A stretch of DNA of 5,774 bases from Bacteroidales bacterium (GTDB lineage: Bacteria; Bacteroidota; Bacteroidia; Bacteroidales; NBLH01): contig JAOZNO010000263.1 in the NCBI GenBank assembly GCA_029933755.1, positions 1-5,774 on the forward strand, read 5' to 3'. Under the pieces are notes generated by a model, which was given only the letters and a program-made list of their open reading frames with translations, ran no database searches and was not told where the DNA came from. The position numbers were made by a program, and so were the translations under genes. Positions within the stretch are counted from its first letter, which is position 1. Each line of letters begins with the position of its first letter. This document shows, in pieces, positions 1-5,714 of the stretch.

Positions 1-80
1 CATTCAAAACATAATTGTATCAAAAACCTTTATAGAATCAACACTATAGAGTTTTCGTTGGCTCTGGTTTAGGTTGTCTG

Positions 81-97
81 GGATATTTTTAATATCC
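81..97. repeat. Perfect 7-bp inverted repeat (small hairpin)
   Basis: GGATATT (81-87) and AATATCC (91-97) are exact reverse complements around a 3-base TTT loop. If an upstream gene ends at 47-49 or 70-72, the position would suit a transcription terminator. No run of T follows on either strand, so a standard intrinsic terminator is doubtful. It could also be an operator half-site pair or simply chance in AT-rich DNA. Confidence 0.4.
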
Positions 98-115
98 GTA
101 TTTCTTATATCTGAC

Positions 116-200
116 AAGTCATTAGTATACTGGTCATTAGTAATTGATGATAATTAATGTCTATTTTTAATTACCATTGACCAATGACTAATTACCTGTA
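116..200. repeat. Imperfect inverted array of 7-bp units (5' array)
   Basis: The right half is a clean run of four adjacent heptamers at 169-196: AATTACC, ATTGACC, AATGACT and AATTACC, with consensus AATKACC. The left half (116-158) carries related units in the opposite sense, such as TGGTCAT (131-137) and TAGTAAT (138-144); CATTAGT occurs at 120-126 and 135-141. The two halves are therefore inverted relative to each other around the T-rich centre near 159-168. Pairing is partial: the stretch from about 135 matches the reverse complement of the right arm at most positions for about 13 bases, then needs a bulge. It lies in non-coding DNA about 150 bp before the CDF gene. No transposase or replication gene is adjacent. 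Function unknown. Confidence 0.6.
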
Positions 201-243
201 AATTAAAACATAGAAGATAATTATATGTACCCCAGAATATTTA

Positions 244-268
244 AACTAGAGCCTTTTCGTTCAAAGAC
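244..268. repeat. Dispersed intergenic motif, copy A (AACTAGAG..TTCGT)
   Basis: AACTAGAG (244-251), four bases, TTCGTTC (256-262), then AAAGAC (263-268). The same order of blocks occurs after trkH at 5581-5603, with a different spacer, and the core TAGAG..TTTTCGTT also occurs at 47-59. In addition AACTAG (244-249) is the exact reverse complement of CTAGTT (268-273). All copies are in non-coding DNA. The matches need gaps, so shared origin is only a possibility. Confidence 0.3.
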
Positions 269-347
269 TAGTTAAAAAGGAAAAAGGTTTAGGAAAAGAA
301 AACATGCGGCAACTTGATACTTTTAAAATACGATAAATAATAAACAA

Positions 348-1214
348 ATGAATACAGAATCTAATATAAAATATGCTAACATAGAGGGTTGGCTCTCTTT
401 ATTTAGCAATCTTCTCCTTTTCGGATTAAAATTTTGGGTGGGTGTTATTTCAGGTTCAGTTGCTGTTATTGCTGATGCCTGGCACACTCTTTCAGATTCA
501 CTGAGCTCAATTATTTTACTAATTGCAATCAAAATTTCAAGAAAACCAGCTGATGAAAACCACCCATTTGGACATGGACGTGCGGAAATTATTGCATCAT
601 TAGTAATTGGTGTGCTTTTATCAGTAATCGCATTTAACTTTTTAGTAGATTCAATAAAAAGGCTTTCGGATCATCAATCAGCAAATTTTGGAACACTTGT
701 TATTATTGTTACGGTTATTTCTATAATAATAAAAGAATTATTAGCACAGTATGCGTTGTGGGCATATAAAAAAACAAGATTAAACTCTTTAAAAGCTGAA
801 GCCTGGCATCATCGAAGTGATGCCATTTCATCCGTAATTATTTTAATTGGAATATTAATTGGCAAAAATATTTGGTGGATAGATTCAGTTTTGGGTTTAA
901 TTGTAGCTTTTCTAATTTTTTATGCAAGTTTTGAAGTAATTCGTGATGCAATTAAACCATTAATGGGAGAAGTTCCTGATAAAAATTTGGTAAGTAAAAT
1001 TAAAAACCTAATTAGCAGAATAACGGATGTTGATGTGCATTTCCATCATTTACATATTCATAATTATGGAGATCATACAGAAATCACTTTTCATATTAAA
1101 TTACCTCCTCACCTTTCTTTATTTGAAGCGCACATAATAACTGAGAAAATAGAATCAACTATAAGAAAAGAATTAAATTATGAAGCGACTATCCACATGG
1201 AACCAAACGCATAA
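348..1214 (+). CDS. Cation diffusion facilitator (CDF) family divalent metal efflux transporter
   Basis: Inner-membrane antiporter that exports a divalent metal (Zn, Fe, Mn, Co or Cd) in exchange for protons, acting as a dimer. 288 residues is close to E. coli YiiP/FieF. About six membrane segments fill residues 12-196, followed by a cytoplasmic dimerisation domain (about 200-288). All three YiiP metal sites can be recognised. Site A is H46/D50 in helix 2 (ADAWHTLSD) plus H154/D158 in helix 5 (AEAWHHRSD). Site B is D69, H72 and H76 in DENHPFGHG. Site C is H231, H249, H283 and E285, with H262 matching YiiP H261. Helix 2 has HxxxD as in CzcD/ZnT zinc transporters rather than the DxxxD of YiiP, which favours zinc, though specificity is not proven. 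ATG 348 is the only start before an in-frame stop at 324-326; the leader shows no ribosome-binding site. It appears to be a single-gene unit, separated from the next gene by 108 bp. Confidence 0.93.
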   Translation: MNTESNIKYANIEGWLSLFSNLLLFGLKFWVGVISGSVAVIADAWHTLSDSLSSIILLIAIKISRKPADENHPFGHGRAEIIASLVIGVLLSVIAFNFLVDSIKRLSDHQSANFGTLVIIVTVISIIIKELLAQYALWAYKKTRLNSLKAEAWHHRSDAISSVIILIGILIGKNIWWIDSVLGLIVAFLIFYASFEVIRDAIKPLMGEVPDKNLVSKIKNLISRITDVDVHFHHLHIHNYGDHTEITFHIKLPPHLSLFEAHIITEKIESTIRKELNYEATIHMEPNA

Positions 1215-1217
1215 AAG

Positions 1218-1242
1218 ATTATTTTATGTTTTTTAAAATAAT
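1218..1242 (+). terminator. AT-only hairpin after the CDF gene, possible terminator
   Basis: ATTATTTTA (1218-1226) and TAAAATAAT (1234-1242) are perfect 9-bp complements around a 7-base loop, starting three bases after the CDF stop codon. The position fits a terminator. The stem has no G-C pair and no T tract follows it, so it would be weak. The reverse strand reads the same stem and could also form it. Confidence 0.35.
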
Positions 1243-1272
1243 TATACGAATTTAATGGAAAACTATTATCTG

Positions 1273-1290
1273 TAATAATAATTATTATTA
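1273..1290. promoter_or_regulatory. 18-bp perfect palindrome at the mutase promoter
   Basis: TAATAATAATTATTATTA is identical to its own reverse complement over 18 bases. Its last two bases are the TA of the proposed -7 box at 1289-1296, so a protein bound there would cover the spacer between the two promoter elements. That geometry suits a repressor operator. The sequence is also a simple TAA/TTA repeat, which becomes palindromic easily in AT-rich DNA, so function is uncertain. Confidence 0.3.
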
Positions 1291-1298
1291 ATTTCGCA
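1289..1298 (+). promoter_or_regulatory. Probable Bacteroidota-type -7 box before the mutase gene
   Basis: TAATTTCGCA matches the Bacteroidota -7 element TAnnTTTG(CA) with one change (T to C). A start of transcription about 6-8 bases downstream would leave a leader of about 20 bases before ATG 1323. No clear TTTG -33 element is present at the usual 18-20 bp upstream. The related box TACATTCGCA lies before trkA, which supports the reading. Confidence 0.4.
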
Positions 1299-1322
1299 GT
1301 TCTAAACTTAATATGTTGTATT

Positions 1323-2675
1323 ATGAATGCATTTCATGCTTACGATATCAGAGGAATATACAATGTCGATTTTGACAAAAATGATGTTTATAAAATTGGT
1401 TATTTTTTACCCAAAATGCTTAAAGTTGATCGGGTTTTGGTAGGTCGAGATGTACGTGTATCTTCCCCCGAGATATTTGAATATCTTACAAAAGGCATCA
1501 TTCACAGTGGTGCAACTGTATATGATGTTGGTCTTGCAACCACACCAATGATTTATTACTCTACAGCAAAAAACCAATTTGATGCTTCAGTTATGATTAC
1601 AGCATCGCATAATGGTAAAGAATATAATGGTTTAAAGGTTTCAACTACAAATGCCTTACCGGTTGGTTATGAAAACGGTTTGCAGGAAATTGAAAAACTA
1701 ATGAATACAAAAGGCATCGTTATAGCTGAAAAAAAAGGTAAAATTTTCCCCTTTGATGTAAAAGACAGTTATCTTGTTTTCTTGAAAAGATATTTGCCGG
1801 ATATCTCTAAGCTTAAAATTGCCATAGATTGTTCAAACGGAATGGCCGGACTACTTATTAGAGATTTACTTGGTGACCAGCCAATTTATTTATTTGAGGA
1901 ACTAGATGGCACTTTTCCGAACCATGATGCAAACCCTTTGGTTGAAAAAAATGTGAAAGATCTTAAAAAATTGGTGAAAAAAGAAAATTGTGATATTGGG
2001 ATTATTTTCGATGGTGATGCTGACAGGGTAATGTTTGTAGATGAAAAAGGAAATTTCATACCTCCTGATTTTATGATTGCCGTTTTAAGTCATTACTTTT
2101 TAAAGAATAGCAAATTAAATAAGCCAAAAGTTATCCATGATATTAGAACATCTAAATCAGTTTCGGAGTATATTAAAAAAATGGGCGGTGAACCTGTAAT
2201 GTGGAAAGTAGGAAGAGCTTTTGCATCCCGTAAACTTAGAGAGATAGATGGTTTATTTGGTGGGGAACTTGCAGGTCATTATTACTTTAGGAACTTCTAT
2301 TTTTCTGATTCAGGTATATTAGCCAGCCTATTAATTCTTCATGTTGTAAATAAACTAAAAGAAGAAGGCAAGAATATTTCTGATTTGATTTCTGAAATAA
2401 AAAAATATCATAATTCAGGTGAGATTAATTTTACCATTGAGAAAAAAACTGAAGCTATTGATATGTTACGAAAAACTCTGACCAGAAATGAAAGACCTAC
2501 GGCAGTTTATGACTTTGACGGATATAGAATAGAATTTGAAGATTGGTGGTTTAATATTCGCCCTTCAAATACAGAACCTTATCTAAGACTACTTGTAGAA
2601 GCTAAATCAAAATCGCTACTGAGTGAAAAATTAGCAATAATTAAAAAACTCCTTAAAGACTTTGAGCTTTCATAA
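1323..2675 (+). CDS. manB: Phosphomannomutase/phosphoglucomutase (alpha-D-phosphohexomutase family)
   Basis: Cytoplasmic enzyme that interconverts the 6-phosphate and 1-phosphate of mannose and/or glucose, feeding GDP-mannose or UDP-glucose synthesis for surface polysaccharides. The four expected domains are present in order. The N-terminal signature is AYDIRG (6-11). The catalytic loop is TASHN (93-97) with S95 as the phosphoserine. The Mg-binding loop is DGDADR (230-235; D230, D232, D234). The sugar-recognition loop is GGELAGHYYF (313-322; E315, H319). The phosphate-binding loop is RPSNTEPYLRL (413-423). 450 residues is typical (E. coli ManB is similar). Two positions differ from the common pattern: A317 where GExSGH usually has serine, and G98 where TASHNP usually has proline. 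ATG 1323 puts AYDIRG where the family has it; an ATG at 1312 is out of frame. It stands alone between two promoters. The symbol reflects the family; mannose versus glucose preference cannot be read from sequence. Confidence 0.92.
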   Translation: MNAFHAYDIRGIYNVDFDKNDVYKIGYFLPKMLKVDRVLVGRDVRVSSPEIFEYLTKGIIHSGATVYDVGLATTPMIYYSTAKNQFDASVMITASHNGKEYNGLKVSTTNALPVGYENGLQEIEKLMNTKGIVIAEKKGKIFPFDVKDSYLVFLKRYLPDISKLKIAIDCSNGMAGLLIRDLLGDQPIYLFEELDGTFPNHDANPLVEKNVKDLKKLVKKENCDIGIIFDGDADRVMFVDEKGNFIPPDFMIAVLSHYFLKNSKLNKPKVIHDIRTSKSVSEYIKKMGGEPVMWKVGRAFASRKLREIDGLFGGELAGHYYFRNFYFSDSGILASLLILHVVNKLKEEGKNISDLISEIKKYHNSGEINFTIEKKTEAIDMLRKTLTRNERPTAVYDFDGYRIEFEDWWFNIRPSNTEPYLRLLVEAKSKSLLSEKLAIIKKLLKDFELS

Positions 2676-2692
2676 TTTTATTTACATTCGCA
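2661..2692 (+). promoter_or_regulatory. Probable promoter of the trkA-trkH operon
   Basis: TTTG (2661-2664) and TACATTCG (2683-2690) are separated by 18 bp and match the Bacteroidota -33 TTTG and -7 TAnnTTTG elements, with a single change in the -7 box. CA follows the box, as in the mutase promoter. The -33 element lies inside the last codons of the mutase gene (stop 2673-2675). Transcription would start near 2696-2698, giving a leader of about 65 bases before ATG 2762. This is the best promoter in the window. Confidence 0.5.
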
Positions 2693-2761
2693 GGTTTATA
2701 GCACTTATTAACAATAATTTTTTAGAGCATCCTAATAATAATTCTTTTAAAATAATCAAGA

Positions 2762-4102
2762 ATGAAGATTATAATAGCCGGTGCAGGTGAAGTAGGAACA
2801 CATCTGGCAAAAATGCTTTATACCGTTAAGCACGATATTATAGTAATTGATAAAGATGAAAATAAACTTGAGGCTATTGATTCTCATTTTGACTTTCTTA
2901 CCGTAAGAGGTTCTGGTACATCTATCAACACTTTAAAAGAATCAGATGTTAGCAGAGCCGATTTGTTAATTGCTATTACTGAAACCGAAGAGGCAAATAT
3001 GACTATTGCTATTTTAGGCAAAAAACTTGGTGCAAAAAAAGTAATTGCGAGGGTTAATAATCATGAATATCTTGAAGAAGAAAATCAGCGTTTCATTCAT
3101 GAAATGGGGATTGATTCACTGGTTTACCCTGAAATATTAGCAAGTAAAGAAGTTGTTTCTATGCTTCAACAATCAGGTACCAGTAAAAAATTTGATTTTT
3201 CTTCTGGACATTTATCTTTATATATATTGAAATTAAATGTTCAAGCGCCTATTATTGGAAAAACGCTTGAACAAGCTGCTATTGATAATGAACCTTATGA
3301 ATACAGAACGGTTGCCATTAGTCGAAATGCTAAGACGATAATTCCACATGGTGCTGATCAGTTTCAAATGGATGATTTAGTATATATTGTTACCAGCAAA
3401 GAAGGAATTGATCATTTAATGACATATGCAGGAAAAGTACACTTCCCTATTAAAAATGTGATGATTATGGGAGGCTCAAGAATAGGCAGAAAAACGGCAA
3501 AAGCACTTGAAGGGAAGTTTAATGTTAAACTATTGGAAATTGATAAAGACAGAAGTTTTGAATTAGCTGATTTGCTTGACAAAACACTGGTTGTTAATGC
3601 TGATGGAACAGATATTGATGTTTTAATTGAGGAAGGCATAAAAAATATGGATGCTTTTATTGCTGTAACAGGTAATTCTGAAACAAATATTTTAACTTCA
3701 ACCATAGCAAAAAAGTTTGGTGTTAAAAAAACAATTGCAGAAATAGAGAACCTTGAATACATTCAAATTGCTGACAGTATGGGTATTGATTCTGTTATTA
3801 ACAAAAAACTTATTGCAGCCAGTCACATTTTTAGTCATACAATGAGTGCTGATGTTTCAACAGTACAATGCCTTTCCTCAACAGAGGCAGAGGCATTGGA
3901 ATTTATTGTGCATGAGAATAGTGCTATTTTAAAAAACCAACTAAAAAATCTTAAATTCCCAAAAGATGCTTTGGTTGGAGGTGTGTTAAGAGATAATATT
4001 AGTTTTATTGCAAAAGGCGATACTGAATTTAAACCTAACGATAAAGTAATTGTATTTGCATTACCGACTGCAATTAAAAAGCTAAACCAGCTATTTAAAT
4101 AA
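2762..4102 (+). CDS. trkA: Trk potassium uptake system regulatory subunit TrkA
   Basis: Peripheral cytoplasmic protein that binds NAD(H) and other nucleotides, sits under the TrkH pore and gates potassium uptake. 446 residues is close to E. coli TrkA (458), and the layout is the full double RCK arrangement: RCK_N (1-about 135), RCK_C (about 145-225), RCK_N (about 231-360), RCK_C (about 365-446). The first Rossmann fold has GAGEVG (7-12) with acidic D30 closing strand 2 (IVIDKD), as expected for NAD. In the second fold the matching loop is GGSRIG (237-242), with serine at the middle glycine, and E259 as the acidic residue (LLEIDKD). The C-terminal domain keeps the typical GGVLRDN (406-412) and a KPNDKVIVF ending. 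ATG 2762 lies directly before the first strand (MKIIIAGAG), so the start is secure. It is followed six bases later by trkH. Confidence 0.96.
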   Translation: MKIIIAGAGEVGTHLAKMLYTVKHDIIVIDKDENKLEAIDSHFDFLTVRGSGTSINTLKESDVSRADLLIAITETEEANMTIAILGKKLGAKKVIARVNNHEYLEEENQRFIHEMGIDSLVYPEILASKEVVSMLQQSGTSKKFDFSSGHLSLYILKLNVQAPIIGKTLEQAAIDNEPYEYRTVAISRNAKTIIPHGADQFQMDDLVYIVTSKEGIDHLMTYAGKVHFPIKNVMIMGGSRIGRKTAKALEGKFNVKLLEIDKDRSFELADLLDKTLVVNADGTDIDVLIEEGIKNMDAFIAVTGNSETNILTSTIAKKFGVKKTIAEIENLEYIQIADSMGIDSVINKKLIAASHIFSHTMSADVSTVQCLSSTEAEALEFIVHENSAILKNQLKNLKFPKDALVGGVLRDNISFIAKGDTEFKPNDKVIVFALPTAIKKLNQLFK

Positions 4103-4108
4103 ACTTAA

Positions 4109-5560
4109 ATGATAAATTATAAAATAGTTTTCAGAGTTTTAGGTTTACTGCTTATTATTGAGTCTATTTTCCTGTTTTTATCTACAATAGTATCATTAAT
4201 CTATCAGGAGTCTAGCTATAATGCATTGCTAATTCCTGCACTAATAACCATGGTTATTGGTTTGACAACATGGTTTTTTACAGCAAAGTGGCCTAAGGAT
4301 ATGGGGAAAAAAGAAGGTTACCTTATTGTTAGTTTGGTTTGGGTCGTTTTTTCTGTTTTTGGAGCAATACCATTTATGCTAAGTGGTTCAACTCTTACTT
4401 TTACCGATGCTTTTTTTGAAACCATGTCTGGTTTCACAACAACAGGAGCTTCCATATTAAATGATATAGAATCATTGCCCAAAGGCATATTGTTTTGGAG
4501 AAGTGTTATTCAATGGATAGGTGGTATGGGAATGATTGTAATGTCTCTGGCTATTTTGCCCATGTTAGGAATTGCAGGTATGGAATTATTCGTTGCAGAA
4601 GTGCCCGGCCCAACTGCTGACAAGCTACATCCTCGTGTAAAACAAACGGCAAAACGACTTTGGGGAATTTATGTTTTATTCACCCTGATTGAAACAATAT
4701 TACTATGGATTGGTGATATGGACTTTTTCGATGCAATTAATCATGCATTTACTACCATGGCAACAGGTGGTTACTCAACCAAACAAGCAAGTGTTGCTTA
4801 TTATGATTCTGCTTACATTCAATATGTTATCACCATATTTATGCTTATTGCCGGAGTTAATTTCTCACTTTCCTATTTTGCTTTGAAACGAAAATTCAGT
4901 AAAGTCTTTACGAATGAAGAATTTAGATATTACATAGGATTTATTGTCGTTTTCACACTAAGTCTGGCAGCAATTATTGCGCTACAGAACACAAACCAGT
5001 CTTTTGAAAAATCATTCAGAGATTCTGCATTCCAGGTTGTGTCTATAATTACCACAACGGGTTATGTCACAGCAGATTATTTAAGTTGGGGGGCTCTTGC
5101 AGCCATGTTGGTTTTTGCTATGATGTTTTTTGGTGGTTCAGCGGGTTCAACGGGTGGAGGTATTAAAATTGTTCGTATTGTACTACTGTTTAAAAACAGC
5201 TTTCAGGAATTTAAAAGACTTCTGCACCCAAATGCTATCATTCCGGTTCGTTTAAATCATAAAGCGGTTCATCCAAAAATAGTCACCAATGTACTGGCAT
5301 TTATTGTTTTCTACATTATCACTTTTGTTGCGGGTTCAATAATAATGGCGGGCTTAGGCCTTGATTTTGATTCAGCTATGGGCTCTGTTATCGCCTCACT
5401 TGGTAATATTGGTCCGGGAATTGGCTCGGTAGGCCCAATGGACAATTTTGCCCATATACCTAATTTAGGCAAGTGGTTTCTTTCTTTTTTAATGCTGCTT
5501 GGTCGATTAGAATTATTTACCGTAATGATTATTTTTTCGCCAGTTTTTTGGAAGAAGTAA
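4109..5560 (+). CDS. trkH: Trk potassium uptake system pore subunit TrkH
   Basis: Inner-membrane potassium translocating subunit, a dimer that works with a TrkA ring. 483 residues equals E. coli TrkH. Two N-terminal helices (about 8-32, 38-58) precede four M1-P-M2 repeats. The four selectivity-filter loops are visible: TTTGAS (110-115, G113), ATGGYS (218-223, G220), TTTGYV (315-320, G318) and GNIGPG (432-437, G435). The intramembrane gating loop of the third repeat is the glycine-rich stretch FGGSAGSTGGG (341-351). R466 in LGRLELFTV matches the conserved arginine of the last helix that lies below the filter. The gap of six bases after the trkA stop implies co-transcription and probably translational coupling. 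Nothing is truncated or missing. The KtrB relative is less likely because of the N-terminal helix pair and the partner being a two-RCK TrkA. Confidence 0.96.
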   Translation: MINYKIVFRVLGLLLIIESIFLFLSTIVSLIYQESSYNALLIPALITMVIGLTTWFFTAKWPKDMGKKEGYLIVSLVWVVFSVFGAIPFMLSGSTLTFTDAFFETMSGFTTTGASILNDIESLPKGILFWRSVIQWIGGMGMIVMSLAILPMLGIAGMELFVAEVPGPTADKLHPRVKQTAKRLWGIYVLFTLIETILLWIGDMDFFDAINHAFTTMATGGYSTKQASVAYYDSAYIQYVITIFMLIAGVNFSLSYFALKRKFSKVFTNEEFRYYIGFIVVFTLSLAAIIALQNTNQSFEKSFRDSAFQVVSIITTTGYVTADYLSWGALAAMLVFAMMFFGGSAGSTGGGIKIVRIVLLFKNSFQEFKRLLHPNAIIPVRLNHKAVHPKIVTNVLAFIVFYIITFVAGSIIMAGLGLDFDSAMGSVIASLGNIGPGIGSVGPMDNFAHIPNLGKWFLSFLMLLGRLELFTVMIIFSPVFWKK

Positions 5561-5575
5561 ATCACTCTTCTTTTT
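5551..5575 (+). terminator. Possible terminator overlapping the trkH stop codon
   Basis: AAGAAG (5552-5557) pairs with CTTCTT (5567-5572) around a 9-base loop that contains the TAA stop; one G-T pair extends the stem. It runs directly into T residues (to 5575), as an intrinsic terminator would. The stem is short and has only two G-C pairs, so it would be weak, and ribosomes finishing trkH would disturb it. Confidence 0.3.
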
Positions 5576-5580
5576 CGCCT

Positions 5581-5603
5581 AACTAGAGTTCGTCCATAAA
5601 GTC
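5581..5603. repeat. Dispersed intergenic motif, copy B (AACTAGAG..TTCGT)
   Basis: AACTAGAG (5581-5588) is followed directly by TTCGTCC (5589-5595), two bases, and AAAGTC (5598-5603). Copy A at 244-268 has the same three blocks, with 19 of 21 block bases identical but different spacers. Non-coding in both places. Chance cannot be excluded because gaps are needed. Confidence 0.3.
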
Positions 5604-5621
5604 AGCGTTTATGTTTTGTTT
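5595..5621 (+). terminator. Possible intrinsic terminator after trkH
   Basis: CATAAA (5595-5600) and TTTATG (5608-5613) are perfect 6-bp complements around a 7-base loop, followed by the T-rich tail TTTTGTTT (5614-5621). It lies 34 bp after the trkH stop, a normal place for the end of the trkA-trkH transcript. The stem is short with a single G-C pair. GTTTATG is repeated at 5607-5613 and 5618-5624. Confidence 0.35.
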
Positions 5622-5644
5622 ATGCGTTTTACTATTTTGAAGTG

Positions 5645-5714
5645 TGAACAGTCTTCAGTTCTCAGCAAGCAGACTTTGCGGAGATACTGCCTTCTGTAGA
5701 CTGTTTACTGCCAA
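5645..5714. repeat. Phased heptamer quasi-palindrome (3' array, NNNNCAG / CTGNNNN)
   Basis: Ten consecutive 7-base units fit one frame without a single slip. Units 1-4 (5645-5672) all end in CAG, for example TGAACAG and TCTTCAG. Units 5 and 6 (5673-5686) are a spacer. Units 7-10 (5687-5714) all begin with CTG, for example CTGTAGA and CTGTTTA. CTGNNNN is the reverse complement of NNNNCAG, so the whole is an inverted pair of heptamer runs. The outer units pair well: 5645-5658 matches the reverse complement of 5694-5707 at 12 of 14 positions. No ORF of note occurs on either strand from 5561 to 5774. I recall CAG-spaced intergenic sequences of this look in Bacteroidota genomes, but know of no assigned function. 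Confidence 0.65.

Larger units (their letters stand above)
1..347. other. Non-coding leader region upstream of the CDF gene
   Basis: No gene can be supported in this stretch. Two + strand frames are open from the left edge: one to TAG at 47-49 (ending ...FIESTL) and one to TAG at 70-72. Either could be the last codons of an upstream gene, but they are too short to tell. On the - strand, bases 3-1 read ATG, so a leftward gene start is equally possible. A 10-codon ORF (ATG 304, TAA 334-336) sits just before the CDF gene but has no sign of being translated. The region also holds a 7-bp hairpin, a heptamer array, a tandem pair of AAAAAGG (274-287), and GGTTTAGG twice (66-73 and 286-293). I could not find a convincing promoter for the CDF gene; the nearest thing is TACTTTTA at 318-325, which lacks an upstream TTTG at the right distance. 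Confidence 0.6.

Noticed and set aside
1..60. Leftward gene start: bases 3-1 read ATG on the - strand, with TATGTTTT as a possible -7 box
   Set aside because: Only the start codon would be inside the window, and no upstream TTTG lies at the correct distance, so it cannot be supported.
116..200. Heptamers read as iterons of a replication origin, or as a CRISPR array
   Set aside because: There is no replication initiator or cas gene nearby, the units are degenerate and inverted, and there are no spacers of constant length.
304..336. Ten-codon ORF (ATG 304 to TAA 334-336) just before the CDF gene, behind a purine-rich stretch, as a possible leader peptide
   Set aside because: It has no repeated or regulatory codons, no attenuator-like hairpin follows it, and such short ORFs are expected by chance.
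200..347. Metal-sensing riboswitch (NiCo or yybP-ykoY type) in the leader of the CDF gene
   Set aside because: I see neither the conserved loops nor the paired helices of those classes in this AT-rich leader.
3412..3762. 116-codon open frame on the - strand inside trkA, and similar antisense or shifted frames at 323-532, 4689-4886 and 5311-5565
   Set aside because: Each overlaps a secure gene with strong family motifs, and the translations have no recognisable domain; they are shadows of the real coding frames.
348..5560. The four genes as one functional system or a mobile island
   Set aside because: Metal efflux, sugar-phosphate mutase and potassium uptake have no known joint role, two internal promoters separate the units, and there are no integrase, transposase or tRNA borders.
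5577..5583. GCCTAAC resembles the RYYYAAC end of an integron attC site
   Set aside because: No matching GTTRRRY box lies at the right distance downstream, there is no integrase, and the neighbours are housekeeping genes.
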